NCBI RefSeq assembly: GCF_000807775.2 | Contig: NZ_CP047385.1 | Location: forward strand, 1,178,001 to 1,242,000 | DNA from: Pandoraea fibrosis | GTDB lineage: Bacteria; Pseudomonadota; Gammaproteobacteria; Burkholderiales; Burkholderiaceae | DNA: 64,000 bases | Direction: 5' to 3' | Notes under the pieces: model-generated | Database searches by the model: none | The model's input: the letters and a program-made list of their open reading frames with translations, nothing else | What the model was told of the DNA's origin: nothing | Program-made: the position numbers and the translations under genes | Shown: piece after piece, positions 10,073 through 23,736 of the stretch | Layout of the letters: every line of letters starts with the position of its first letter | Numbering within the stretch: the stretch's first letter is position 1

Positions 10073-10921
10073 TTAGAACTTGTAGCCAAGCGATACGAAG
10101 GTCACAATCGGATTCAGCTTGATTTCGGCGTCGGAGGAAGAAAGCACCGTGCCGTCCTGCGCCTTGATCTTGATGTTCGCGGTGGTCTTGAGCGGCAGGT
10201 AGGAGACCGATGCGCTCGCAACCCAGTGCTTGTCGAAGGCATACGAGAAACCGGCGTTGAATACCGGTTGCCAGGACGCCGACGATTTCGCTTCCACGCT
10301 TGTCGGTCCGTTATGTCCGGAAGTAAAAGCGAGCACGTTGCCGAAATTCTGATTTAACGCCGCTTCGAAATTCGGATTGAGATTGACGTTGGTAAAGAAC
10401 GTATAGCTCACGCCGACACCGAGAAAAGGGCGCCACGTCGAATTGGCTTGTCCGAAGTAATACTGCAGCACGAGCGCCGGACTCCATTGACGCACGCTTT
10501 GCACGATCGGGTTGTTTTGCGGCGCGCCGAGGTCGATACTCGTGAGCTGGCCGGCGATGCCCGGTGGCGCGATCACGCCCTGACCCGTGAGCTTGAACTT
10601 GGCGGGAACGCCAGCCACCGACTGCAACGCAATGTTGTCGGTGAAGAAGTGAGTAATCACGAGCCCGAGCGTGTCGGCGTTGCTGACCTTCGCGCCGCTG
10701 CCGGGGGAGGTGAAGTTCGACGGCACCAGAGAGGGCGTGAGGCCCTCCTGAGTGACGCTGGTGGTCATCGGCTTGCTGGAGTCTTGCGGGGCGATGTGAA
10801 ACCACCCGAGGTTGACGACGTTGTCGCCGGCTTGTTGTGCAAAGGCGCTGGTGGACGCCAGGGAAATGCCGAGTCCGAGCGCGCAATAACGCGCCGCGGA
10901 CCGATAGGTCCGAGTTGTCAT
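10073..10921 (-). CDS. OmpW-family outer-membrane protein (paralogue)
   Basis: Second OmpW-type barrel, 282 residues. A signal peptide ending ASTSAFA|QQAG precedes GDNVVNLGWFHIAPQ, nearly identical to its neighbour. The blocks DTLGLVITHFFTDNIALQSVAG and VLQYYFGQANSTWRPFLGVGVSYTFF are shared, and the protein ends VTFVSLGYKF. It is about 30 residues longer, mostly in external loops (NFEAALNQNFGNVLAF region), where substrate-entry loops lie in the family. The start at 10921 has gggagga with 7 nt spacing. Separate terminators and unlike upstream regions suggest the two copies are regulated independently. Confidence 0.93.
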   Translation of the reverse strand: MTTRTYRSAARYCALGLGISLASTSAFAQQAGDNVVNLGWFHIAPQDSSKPMTTSVTQEGLTPSLVPSNFTSPGSGAKVSNADTLGLVITHFFTDNIALQSVAGVPAKFKLTGQGVIAPPGIAGQLTSIDLGAPQNNPIVQSVRQWSPALVLQYYFGQANSTWRPFLGVGVSYTFFTNVNLNPNFEAALNQNFGNVLAFTSGHNGPTSVEAKSSASWQPVFNAGFSYAFDKHWVASASVSYLPLKTTANIKIKAQDGTVLSSSDAEIKLNPIVTFVSLGYKF

Positions 10922-11119
10922 TTGTCTATCCTCCCAAGATTATTTATTTATTTTTCGATGCATTATGCGCTTGGGATTTCACGGTGCAATCGCCGGATCT
11001 AGAGCTTTTGTACGAATCAACGGGGTTTGGCTAGATATCAGTATTTAAAGAGGTTTTTCAAGATAAAACCCTCTCGCAAATCGTGATGTCGAGCTTTAAA
11101 GCATTACATTTGAATAAGC

Positions 11120-11821
11120 ATGGCCCGATTACCGAGACTTTTCATTCCGCGCCAACCGCAACACGTCATCTTGCGCGGCAATAACCGACAGGCGATCTTC
11201 GTGGACGACGAGGATCGACGCGTATTTCACGACCGCCTTCGCGACGCTGCGCGCGCTCACGGACTGGCGATTCACGCGTGGTGCATGATGCCGAACCATC
11301 TGCATCTGGTAGCGACGCCGTCCGACGAGCGCAGCTTGCCCGCCACTCTTCAGGCGGTCGGCCGCTATTACGTGTTGTATTTCAATCGGCGCCATCAGCG
11401 CACCGGCACTCTGTGGGAGGGCCGGTATCGCGCTACGGTGATCGAGGCCGAGCACTACCTGCTGCTCGCCAGCCGCTACGTCGAACTCAATCCGGTGCGT
11501 GCCGGGTTGGTGGACGCGCCCGGCAATTACGTCTGGTCGAGCTACAACCACCACGTCGGTCTCACGGTCGACAGTCTGGTGACGGACCACGCGCTGTATT
11601 GGGCGCTCGGCAATACGCCGTTCGAGCGTCAGCGGGCTTACGCGGAGGGGTTCTCGATTCCACTGCCCCCGCACGAAATCGACGCACTGCGTACAGCAAC
11701 GCAGAAAGGGTGGTTGCTCGGCGGCCCGGAATATCAGGCCCGCATGTCGCTCGCGGCGAATCGTCGAGTGAGTCCACTGACGCGTGGCCGACCACGTAAA
11801 TCGGTTTCCGAGACCCTCTGA
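11120..11821 (+). CDS. REP-associated tyrosine transposase (RAYT, Y1_Tnp family)
   Basis: Single-strand-specific HUH nuclease related to IS200/IS605 transposases; family members are usually domesticated and act at REP palindromes. It starts MARLPRLFIPRQPQHVILRGNN, a typical RAYT N-terminus. The HUH motif is in MPNHLHLVATP, and the Tyr-containing segments around ASRYVELNPVRAGLV and YVWSSYNHH include the expected catalytic helix. The protein is full length at 233 residues and has no IS ends. A perfect 10-bp-stem palindrome follows within 12 bp, and a similar GC palindrome cluster lies near 43334. Confidence 0.9.
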   Translation: MARLPRLFIPRQPQHVILRGNNRQAIFVDDEDRRVFHDRLRDAARAHGLAIHAWCMMPNHLHLVATPSDERSLPATLQAVGRYYVLYFNRRHQRTGTLWEGRYRATVIEAEHYLLLASRYVELNPVRAGLVDAPGNYVWSSYNHHVGLTVDSLVTDHALYWALGNTPFERQRAYAEGFSIPLPPHEIDALRTATQKGWLLGGPEYQARMSLAANRRVSPLTRGRPRKSVSETL

Positions 11822-11831
11822 AGTCCCATCC

Positions 11832-11853
11832 GGCAGGCCGGTTCCGGCCTGCC
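11832..11853. repeat. REP-like palindrome after the RAYT gene
   Basis: ggcaggccgg-tt-ccggcctgcc, a perfect 10-bp stem just after the transposase stop. No T-run follows, so it is more likely a REP-type target of the neighbouring RAYT than a terminator, although it could stabilise the 3' end. Confidence 0.55.
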
Positions 11854-11912
11854 TCCCATCCCCCAAGTATTTGAAATCACGACGTCTTTCGCCACGCTGC
11901 GATCGAGTGAAA

Positions 11913-11981
11913 TTAATCTGACCCCAATAAAGCTGAGCCTTCTTTTGGTGCGGTTTTTAATTAGAATCTGACCCCATTAAA
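11913..11981. repeat. Direct repeat of an atctgacccca element
   Basis: Copy one, ttaatctgaccccaataaa, at 11913-11931; copy two, ttagaatctgaccccattaaa, at 11961-11981. The cores are in the same orientation and 50 bp apart. Position beside a RAYT suggests a dispersed genomic repeat mobilised by such elements, which is inference. Confidence 0.6.
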
Positions 11982-12200
11982 ATATTTTGTCATTGTGAAT
12001 TTCATGGCGTATATTCCAACTTCGGCCGATTGGTGCGATGCGCAAAAGCGTGCGCGCTGAGTCGGTTCCTGTGGCGACGCCCGAGAACGATCTTCAACGA
12101 GCGCGAATCCGCAGCCCTGGCCCGCCCGGCCAACCCCACTTAACCCGGTCGACCGCGACGAGCATGCGCGCGGCGACCTCGCCAAGAGACGGTGTAACTC

Positions 12201-16934
<4,734 letters not shown>

Positions 16935-17029
16935 AGCCGCTCGCGCGGCAACGTTGCGGGGTGAGGGCCCTGTGACGTGCCGCGCGCGGGTGAGGCACGG
17001 TAACCACAAAACTTTCCGACTGAAGAAAC

Positions 17030-18496
17030 ATGGGCAAGGTCACAGGTTTTCTCGAATTCGAGCGCCAGAGCGAGTCATACGAAGCACCGCTGGCACGCGT
17101 GAAGCACTACAAGGAGTTCGTGCTCGCGCTCTCCGACGATCAGGCAAAGGTACAGGGCGCACGCTGCATGGATTGCGGCATTCCGTTCTGCAACAACGGT
17201 TGCCCGGTCAACAACATCATTCCCGACTTCAACGATCTGGTGTATCGCCAGGACTGGAAGTCGGCCATCGCAGTGCTGCACTCGACGAACAACTTTCCGG
17301 AGTTCACGGGCCGCATCTGCCCGGCGCCGTGTGAGGCCGCCTGCACGCTGAACATCAACAGCGATGCGGTGGGCATCAAGTCGATCGAACACGCGATCAT
17401 CGACAAGGCCTGGAGCGAAGGCTGGGTCGAGGCGCAGCCTGCGAAGCACAAGACCGGCAAGACGGTCGCTGTCGTCGGGTCGGGCCCGGCGGGCATGGCC
17501 GTGGCGCAGCAACTCGCGCGCGCCGGTCACGACGTCACCGTGTTCGAGAAGAACGATCGGGTTGGCGGTCTGCTGCGTTACGGCATTCCCGACTTCAAGC
17601 TGGAGAAGTGGCTGATCGACCGCCGCATGCGCCAGATGGAAGCCGAGGGTGTCACGTTCCGTACCGGCGTCTATGTCGGTAAGGACGCCCCCGACGCGCA
17701 CATCAACAACTTCTCCAAAGAGACGATCTCGCCGGAGCAGTTGCAGGCGCAGTTCGACGCCGTGGTGATTGCCGGCGGTGCTGAGCAGCCGCGCGATCTG
17801 CCGGTGCCGGGCCGTGAGCTGGAAGGCATTCATTACGCGATGGAATTCCTGCCGCAGCAAAACAAGGTGAACGCGGGCGACAAGCTGCCGAACCAGTTGC
17901 TGGCCACGGGCAAGAACGTGATCGTGATCGGCGGCGGCGACACCGGCTCCGATTGCGTGGGCACGTCGAACCGCCACGGTGCGAAGAGCGTGACGCAGTT
18001 CGAACTGCTGCCGCAGCCGCCGGAACAGGAAAACAAGCCGATGGTGTGGCCGTACTGGCCGACCAAGCTGCGCACGTCGTCGAGTCATGAAGAGGGCTGC
18101 GAGCGCGACTGGTCGGTCGCCACGAAGCGCTTCGAAGGCAAGAACGGCAAGGTCGAGAAGTTGATCGCCGTGCGTCTCGAATGGAAGGACGGCAAGATGC
18201 AGGAAGTGCCGGGCTCGGAATTCGAGCTCAAGGCCGATCTGGTGCTGCTCGCCATGGGCTTCGTCTCGCCGTTGCAGACCGTGCTCGACGCGTTCGGTGT
18301 CGACAAGGATGCGCGCGGTAACGTGCGTGCCTCGACCGAGGGCGAGCGTGCCTACACGACGAACCTGCCGAAGGTGTTCGCGGCCGGCGACGTGCGTCGC
18401 GGTCAGTCGCTGGTGGTGTGGGCGATTCGCGAAGGCCGTCAGTGCGCCCGCGCCGTCGACGAGTTCCTGATGGGGCACTCGGAACTGCCGCGTTAA
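17030..18496 (+). CDS. gltD: Glutamate synthase (NADPH) small subunit
   Basis: Supplies electrons from NADPH through FAD and two 4Fe-4S clusters to GltB. 488 residues. The N-terminal cluster-binding cysteines appear in [24 protein letters not shown] and [15 protein letters not shown]. The FAD site is [22 protein letters not shown] and the NADPH site is [22 protein letters not shown]. It lies 95 bp after gltB on the same strand, with a strong terminator downstream, so gltBD is a two-gene operon. Confidence 0.97.
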   Translation: MGKVTGFLEFERQSESYEAPLARVKHYKEFVLALSDDQAKVQGARCMDCGIPFCNNGCPVNNIIPDFNDLVYRQDWKSAIAVLHSTNNFPEFTGRICPAPCEAACTLNINSDAVGIKSIEHAIIDKAWSEGWVEAQPAKHKTGKTVAVVGSGPAGMAVAQQLARAGHDVTVFEKNDRVGGLLRYGIPDFKLEKWLIDRRMRQMEAEGVTFRTGVYVGKDAPDAHINNFSKETISPEQLQAQFDAVVIAGGAEQPRDLPVPGRELEGIHYAMEFLPQQNKVNAGDKLPNQLLATGKNVIVIGGGDTGSDCVGTSNRHGAKSVTQFELLPQPPEQENKPMVWPYWPTKLRTSSSHEEGCERDWSVATKRFEGKNGKVEKLIAVRLEWKDGKMQEVPGSEFELKADLVLLAMGFVSPLQTVLDAFGVDKDARGNVRASTEGERAYTTNLPKVFAAGDVRRGQSLVVWAIREGRQCARAVDEFLMGHSELPR

Positions 18497-18611
18497 GCGT
18501 CAAACGTCTCAAGGCGCGCCCTTCGGGGCCCGCGCAGGTAATGCCTGCCAAAACCACAAATACGGGGTTGAGAGGAGGGGCGCAGAGGTAGGCATCTGCG
18601 TCACTGTGGAG

Positions 18612-18646
18612 AAACCGTCCGGACGGCAACGTCCGGGCGGTTTTTT
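18612..18646 (+). terminator. Terminator of gltBD
   Basis: aaaccgtccggac / gtccgggcggttt stem with a ggcaac loop, followed by a six-T tract; a textbook intrinsic terminator. Confidence 0.9.
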
Positions 18647-18962
18647 CTTGCCTGTTCCTTTCGTGCGCTCAGATCGGCGAGCGCGCTCGGCAGGGCAATG
18701 AAACGCCGCAAACTCAAAATATAAGATGTCATACAACAAGACATCCTCGTCCATCATTCACATGCAAGAAAACTCTCCCAACATGTGCAAACTTCAATGG
18801 TGATAAGGGTTGTGGCGTTGAGCGATGCGATCGAGCGAAACACTAGGGATTATCCGTAAACGGTAGATTCCGTGATTGTCATCGTACATCGTCTCACGTA
18901 GGATGCCTCTCCATGCGAGCGACGGACTCGCCACAAAATATTCACGGAGAGAGACAACCATC
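18647..18962. other. Leader of the hexuronate cassette
   Basis: 316 bases between the gltBD terminator and the transporter start. Apart from the candidate promoter/operator near 18720-18745 and the Shine-Dalgarno ggagag at 18946-18951, no gene or RNA was recognised. Confidence 0.5.
18720..18745. promoter_or_regulatory. Candidate -10 and overlapping GntR-like operator
   Basis: tataag at 18720-18725 could be a -10 hexamer. It abuts a 21-bp dyad, gatgtc-N9-gacatc (18725-18745). Within it, the reverse complement of 18726-18736 (ttgtatgacat) fits the FadR/GntR-type pattern TNGTNNNACNA at all but the last position. Placement about 220 bp upstream of the hexuronate cassette suggests substrate-responsive repression. 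The regulator gene is not in the window. Confidence 0.4.
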
Positions 18963-20273
18963 ATGGCACTGAAGATCAAAGGCCTGCGCTGGTGGATGAT
19001 CGGACTGCTGACACTCGGCACGGTCATGAACTACCTTGCGCGCAGCTCGCTTGCCGTTGCCGCCCCCACGGTAATGAAGGATCTCCACATTACCACTCAG
19101 CAGTACGGCTGGATTACTGGCGCATTCCTCGTGTTGTATCCGATCGGCGCACCGCTCACGGGCTACCTGATGGACCGTATCGGCCTGCGATTGGGCTTCC
19201 TGTTGTGCGGCGTGATGTGGTCGGTGGTGTGCATGCTGCACGGTCTGGCCGACGGCTGGATCGGTCTGTTCGTGTTGCGCGGTTTGCTGGGGTTGGCCGA
19301 GGCCTCGTTCATTCCGGCCGGTATGCGCGCTGCCGCGTTCTGGTTTCCGACGAAGGAGCGCGCGCTCGCTGCGGGCATCTTCAATATCGGCACTTCGATC
19401 GGCGCGATTCTCGCGCCGCCGCTGATCGCCTGGTCGATCATGCGCTACAACTGGGAAACGGCCTTCGTGATCGCGGGCGGTCTGGGCCTCGTGTGGGGCG
19501 TGTTGTGGTTCGCGTTCTATCGTCACCCGACCGATCATCCGGCGCTCACGCAGACCGAGTCCGACTACATCAACGAAGGCCGTGCCGTCGATGCGGCGGC
19601 CGACGCCCGCAAGCCGAACCTGATCTCGATCCTGCGTCAGCGCAATTTCTGGGGCATCGCCCTGCCGCGTTTCTTCGCCGATCCGGTGTGGGGCACGATC
19701 GTGTTCTGGATGCCGCTGTACCTCAATCAGGCACGGGGTTTCGATCTGAAGACGATTGCGGCAACGGCATGGCTGCCGTTCGTGGCAGCGGATATCGGAT
19801 GCCTGATGGGGGGCACGATTTCCGTCTGGCTGAACAAGCATTTCAAGATCACCATCTTCAACGGCAAGCGCGTCGTGTTCACCATCGGCGCCATCATCAT
19901 GACGGCGATGTGCGGCGTGGGCTTCGTCAAGGATCCGATGATGGCGATCTTCCTGCTCTGCCTCGGAGGCTTCGCTCACCAGACGCTCTCGGTCACCGTG
20001 ATTTCGATGTCGGCCGACCTGTTCCCGCGGAATGAAGTGGCGACCGTGACAGGCATGGCGGGGTTGTCCGCCGGTATCGGCAACCTGCTCTTCACGCTGG
20101 TGATCGGCACCTTCGTGACGGCGGTGGGCTACGCCCCGTTCTTCGTGGCTCTCGGTCTGGGAGATCTGATCGGCGCGGTGATTCTGTGGACGGTGGTCAA
20201 GCCGCACATGGCGGACACGGCCACGCCGTCGCCGGTCAAGCATGTCGACGTGGGACGCACTGCGAATGCATAG
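18963..20273 (+). CDS. MFS transporter, anion:cation symporter family (probable hexuronate uptake)
   Basis: Twelve-helix major facilitator, 436 residues, beginning MALKIKGLRWWMIGLLTLGTVMNYLAR. That N-terminus and the block YPIGAPLTGYLMDRIGLRLGF are typical of the ACS family (ExuT, GudP and relatives) that import sugar acids with protons. The start at 18963 has ggagag 11 nt upstream; a longer in-frame start at 18876 lacks support. The next two genes oxidise uronates to aldarates, so D-galacturonate or D-glucuronate is the likely substrate. The equivalent Pseudomonas trio is transporter, udh and lactonase. Confidence 0.88.
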   Translation: MALKIKGLRWWMIGLLTLGTVMNYLARSSLAVAAPTVMKDLHITTQQYGWITGAFLVLYPIGAPLTGYLMDRIGLRLGFLLCGVMWSVVCMLHGLADGWIGLFVLRGLLGLAEASFIPAGMRAAAFWFPTKERALAAGIFNIGTSIGAILAPPLIAWSIMRYNWETAFVIAGGLGLVWGVLWFAFYRHPTDHPALTQTESDYINEGRAVDAAADARKPNLISILRQRNFWGIALPRFFADPVWGTIVFWMPLYLNQARGFDLKTIAATAWLPFVAADIGCLMGGTISVWLNKHFKITIFNGKRVVFTIGAIIMTAMCGVGFVKDPMMAIFLLCLGGFAHQTLSVTVISMSADLFPRNEVATVTGMAGLSAGIGNLLFTLVIGTFVTAVGYAPFFVALGLGDLIGAVILWTVVKPHMADTATPSPVKHVDVGRTANA

Positions 20274-20450
20274 CAAGCGCAGTGAGGGGGACAGCGGGCG
20301 CGACGGGATACCTTCCGTCGCACGATGATTCGACGCACGCCGCGCTGCATGCTCCCCCGTGGGTGTGCGGCGCGGCGTCGGTGTTGTTGTGGCAATGCAT
20401 CGTGACGCGTGATGGCATGCATTGCGATCTACCGATGAACAAGGAGTGAC

Positions 20451-21275
20451 ATGAGCCAGACTTCCGGCAAACCCTTTCGCCGTCTGTTGCTGACCGGCGC
20501 AGCGGGCAATCTTGGCAAACAACTGCGTGGCAAGCTCGCCGAGTGGGCCGACATCGTGCGCGTGAGCGATATCGTGCCGCTCACCGCCGATGCGCCGCAC
20601 GAAGAGGCGATGCAAGTCGACCTCGCCGATCGGGCTGCGGTGCATGCGCTGCTCGAAGGCGTCGATGCGCTGGTGCATCTGGGGGGCGTTTCCGTCGAAG
20701 CGCCGTTCGACGATATTCTGCAAGCCAACATCCTCGGTCTGTACAACGTCTACAGCGCGGCGCAGAAGCAGGGCGTGAAACGCATTATTTACGCCAGCTC
20801 GAATCACGCGGTCGGTTTCCATCCCGTAACGGAAGTGCTCGACGTCGACGCCCCGCATCGCCCGGACGGCATGTACGGCATCTCGAAATGTTTCGGCGAA
20901 GACCTGTCGCGCTACTACTTCGACCGCTTCGGCCTCGAGACTGTGTGCCTGCGCATCGGCTCGTCGTTCGAGCAACCGAAGAATCCGCGCATGATGGTGA
21001 CGTATCTGAGCTATCGCGACTTCATCGAACTCGTGCGTTGCTCGCTGTTCACGAATCGTGTGGGCCATGCCATCGTCTACGGCGTGTCGGACAATCCGAC
21101 ACTGTGGGTCGACAACACCAAGGCCGCGTTCCTCGGCTTCCGCCCGCAAGACAGTTCGGCCGAATTCGCCGGGTTATTCCCGCCCAAGGCCCCCGATCCG
21201 CAGATGGACGACTGGACGCAGCGATTCCAGGGCGGGCCGTTCGTGCTGATGGGGCCGATGGAGCCCAAGGCGTGA
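20451..21275 (+). CDS. udh: Uronate dehydrogenase (NAD+)
   Basis: Extended short-chain dehydrogenase that oxidises D-galacturonate or D-glucuronate at C1 to the aldarolactone. 274 residues. The Rossmann motif is LLTGAAGNLGKQLRGKL, and the catalytic dyad is YGISK (Tyr-x3-Lys) after the IIYASSNHAVGF serine segment. The late block NPTLWVDNTKAAFLGFRPQDSSAEF is characteristic of the Udh subfamily rather than generic epimerases. It overlaps the lactonase start by 4 bp (GTGA), so the two are co-translated. Confidence 0.88.
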   Translation: MSQTSGKPFRRLLLTGAAGNLGKQLRGKLAEWADIVRVSDIVPLTADAPHEEAMQVDLADRAAVHALLEGVDALVHLGGVSVEAPFDDILQANILGLYNVYSAAQKQGVKRIIYASSNHAVGFHPVTEVLDVDAPHRPDGMYGISKCFGEDLSRYYFDRFGLETVCLRIGSSFEQPKNPRMMVTYLSYRDFIELVRCSLFTNRVGHAIVYGVSDNPTLWVDNTKAAFLGFRPQDSSAEFAGLFPPKAPDPQMDDWTQRFQGGPFVLMGPMEPKA

Positions 21276-22207
21276 GCGGCGTATCCATCGAGCGGTTTGA
21301 GCCGTCGCGGGAGACGCCGCATGCTGTGGGCGAAAGTCCGCTGTGGCGCCCGGACGAGCAAGCGCTCTACTGGGTGGATATTCCCGCGAAGCAATTGCAT
21401 CGCGTGACGCCCGCCGACGGCGAGCGTCGCCAGTGGACCTTCCCGGAACAGATCGCGTGCTTCTCGTTCGATGCGTTCGGCACGTTGCTCGCTGGTTGCG
21501 AGACCGGGCTGTTTGCGGTGCGACTCGGGGCGCCCGGCGTCATCGCGGCGAGCGATTGGCAGCGCGTGGCGGCACCGGCATTTCCTGCGCCGGGCATGCG
21601 CTTTAACGACGGCCGTTGCGATCGTCAGGGCCGCTTCTGGGCGGGCACGATGGTGCAGGACATGTCGCTTGCGAGCGACGCGGGCGCGCTCTTTCGCTTC
21701 GATGCCGAGGGACGTCTTTCCGCACCGCTCGTCGACGGCCTCGTGACGCAGAACGGCCTGGGTTTTTCGCCCGACAGCCGCACGATGTATCTGAGCGATT
21801 CGCATCCGACGCGCCGCCGCGTGTGGGCGTTCGACTTCGATGCCGACAGTGGTGCGATCAGCGCGCAGCGTTTGTTCGTCGACATGAATCAGTATCCGGG
21901 TCGTCCCGACGGTGCCGCCGTCGATGCCGATGGCGGCTATTGGACGTGCGCCAACGATGGCAGCCGCTTGTTGCGATTCACGCCTGCGGGGGCGTTGGAT
22001 CGCGAGATTGTGTTGCCGGTATCGAAGCCGTCGATGTGTGCATTCGGCGGACGCGATTTCGACACGTTGTTCGTCACATCGATTCGTCCGGGCACGGGAG
22101 CCAACGAACACGACGGTCATGTCTTCGCCGTGCGTTGTGGCGTGCAGGGATTGCCGGAAGCGCCTTATGCGGGATCTATAGGCGCGTTTTCGGCGGCAGG
22201 TGTGTAG
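21272..22207 (+). CDS. uxuL: SMP-30/gluconolactonase-family lactonase (uronolactone hydrolase)
   Basis: Six-bladed beta-propeller, 311 residues, expected to open the aldarolactone produced by Udh. Metal-ligand segments are recognisable: the Glu of VGESPLWRPDEQALYWVD, the Asn in MRFNDGRCDRQGRFWAGTM and LVTQNGLGFSPD, and the Asp in YPGRPDGAAVDADGGYW. The GTG at 21272 overlaps the udh stop; the long upstream frame back to 20543 is a shadow of udh. A hydrolase for another sugar lactone is possible, but coupling to udh makes galactaro- or glucarolactone the best guess. Confidence 0.85.
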   Translation: MSGVSIERFEPSRETPHAVGESPLWRPDEQALYWVDIPAKQLHRVTPADGERRQWTFPEQIACFSFDAFGTLLAGCETGLFAVRLGAPGVIAASDWQRVAAPAFPAPGMRFNDGRCDRQGRFWAGTMVQDMSLASDAGALFRFDAEGRLSAPLVDGLVTQNGLGFSPDSRTMYLSDSHPTRRRVWAFDFDADSGAISAQRLFVDMNQYPGRPDGAAVDADGGYWTCANDGSRLLRFTPAGALDREIVLPVSKPSMCAFGGRDFDTLFVTSIRPGTGANEHDGHVFAVRCGVQGLPEAPYAGSIGAFSAAGV

Positions 22208-22316
22208 GCGGGGGTAGGTCGGTAGCGACGCCGCGCGCAGGTGAACAAGCGGCGAGCACCGCGGAAGTGGTGCCGGGTTGGCTGGCTGACGTGGATGGCA
22301 GCCCGGTGAGGCAGCG

Positions 22317-22355
22317 GGACGCCGGATCGACAAAGGTTAGCGATCCGGCGTCCCG
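22317..22355. terminator. Bidirectional terminator between convergent units
   Basis: gggacgccggatcg / cgatccggcgtccc, a 14-bp perfect stem with an 11-nt loop and a following gtttt. It sits between the lactonase (plus) and the MFS gene (minus). Confidence 0.8.
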
Positions 22356-22393
22356 TTTTGCCATCGTCGCTCAGACCGATGGCGGGGCAGATA

Positions 22394-23653
22394 TCAATGC
22401 GTGAAGTCCGCCGGGACGAGCGACTTGCCGCGCGTCTCGGGCAGCAGCAACGCGCATACGACCACGAGCAGATAGCCGCCACCCGCGACCAGGCCGATGG
22501 CCTTCACGAGCGAGCCGGTCTGCGCGAGCATGCCCACGGCGATGGGGAAGAACGAGCCGATGCCGCGACCAAGGTTGTAGCAGAAACCTTGTCCGGAGCC
22601 GCGGATGTGGTTCGGATACAGCTCCGTCAGATAGGCGCCGATCCCCGCGAAAATGCCTTGCACGACGATGCCGAGCGGGAAGCCGAGCAACAGCATCGCG
22701 CTGTCGGTGATCGGCAGCATCGTGTACGCCATGCCGAGCACGAACGAGGCGACGGCGAAGAAGATGAAGGCGCCGCGACGGCCGAGTTTGTCGGAGAGGA
22801 TCGCGCCGACGATATAGCCCACGAACGATCCGACGATCAGCACAATCAGATACGCGCTCGTGTTGAACACCGAGAGACCGCGCACCGTCTTCAGATATGT
22901 CGGCAACCACGTCGTAATCGCGTAGTAGCCGCCCAGCATGCCGGAGCACAGCAAGCTGCCGAGGATCGTCGTCTTGAGATGTTCGGGCGCGAAGATCTGC
23001 ATGAAGTTGCCTTGCAGCTTGCCCTCGGCAATCTTGCGGCGGGTCTGCGTGAAGATCTCCGGGTCCGACACGTTACGGCGCACATACGTGATCCACAGCG
23101 CCGGCACGATACCGATCCAGAAGCACGCGCGCCACGCGGTCCCTTCGTCGAGCACCGCGAAGAAGAACCAATACAGCAGCGCGGCGGCAGCCCAGCCGAC
23201 CGACCAACTGCTTTGCACCGTACCGACCGCTTTCGCGCGATGCTGCGGCGAGCGGATCATCTCGCCCATCATCATCGTCACGACGGTCCATTCCCCACCG
23301 AAGCCGATGCCTTGCAACGTGCGCGTGATGAGCAACTGCCAGAACGAGTTCGTGAAGCCCGAGAGGAACGTGAACAGGCAGAACGTGGCGATCGTCCATT
23401 GCAGCACGCGCACGCGGCCGTAGCGATCCGCAAGAATGCCGGCGAGCCATCCGCCTACGGCGGACGAGATCAGCGAGCTGGTCGCGATCATGCCGGCCTC
23501 GCCCTTCGTCATGCCCCACGCGGCGATAAGCGTGGGTATCAGGAAGGAATAGATCATGAAATCGAACGCGTCGACGGCGTAGCCGCCGAAGCCGGCATAC
23601 AGGGCCTTGCGTTCTTTCGTATTGAGTTCCTTGAACCAGGAAAAAAATGCCAT
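22394..23653 (-). CDS. MFS transporter
   Basis: Twelve-helix major facilitator of 419 residues. The block GGYAVDAFDFMIYSFLIPTLIAAW followed by GGWLAGILADRYGRVRVLQW and GIGFGGEWTVVTMMM resembles the sialic-acid/aromatic-acid symporter branch (NanT- or ShiA-like) within MFS. Start 23653 is preceded by ggag. The SDR gene upstream on the same strand is 83 bp away, so they may be co-transcribed. Substrate unknown. A 468-codon frame on the opposite strand is a composition artefact. Confidence 0.85.
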   Translation of the reverse strand: MAFFSWFKELNTKERKALYAGFGGYAVDAFDFMIYSFLIPTLIAAWGMTKGEAGMIATSSLISSAVGGWLAGILADRYGRVRVLQWTIATFCLFTFLSGFTNSFWQLLITRTLQGIGFGGEWTVVTMMMGEMIRSPQHRAKAVGTVQSSWSVGWAAAALLYWFFFAVLDEGTAWRACFWIGIVPALWITYVRRNVSDPEIFTQTRRKIAEGKLQGNFMQIFAPEHLKTTILGSLLCSGMLGGYYAITTWLPTYLKTVRGLSVFNTSAYLIVLIVGSFVGYIVGAILSDKLGRRGAFIFFAVASFVLGMAYTMLPITDSAMLLLGFPLGIVVQGIFAGIGAYLTELYPNHIRGSGQGFCYNLGRGIGSFFPIAVGMLAQTGSLVKAIGLVAGGGYLLVVVCALLLPETRGKSLVPADFTH

Positions 23654-23736
23654 GAAGACTCCTCGGTGGATCGTGTGCTTGTCGTTATGTGTGTGACGTG
23701 TGTTTTTCTTGTGGGGTGCGCAAACTCGCGCGCGAC

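Larger units (their letters stand above)
11822..12200. other. Intergenic stretch between RAYT and gltB
   Basis: 379 bases without a supported gene. It holds the REP-like palindrome at 11832-11853 and two direct copies of an atctgaccccaNtaaa element (11916-11931 and 11966-11981) exactly 50 bp apart in AT-rich DNA. About 220 bp of higher-GC leader follow before gltB. No promoter could be placed with confidence. Confidence 0.6.

Noticed and set aside
10952..11080. FNR-like site upstream of the second ompW gene
   Set aside because: The closest match, ttgtacgaatcaa, is one base too short for the TTGAT-N4-ATCAA spacing.
18942..21149. 735-codon minus-strand frame
   Set aside because: Antisense shadow of the hexuronate transporter and udh; Arg/His-rich and spans two real genes.
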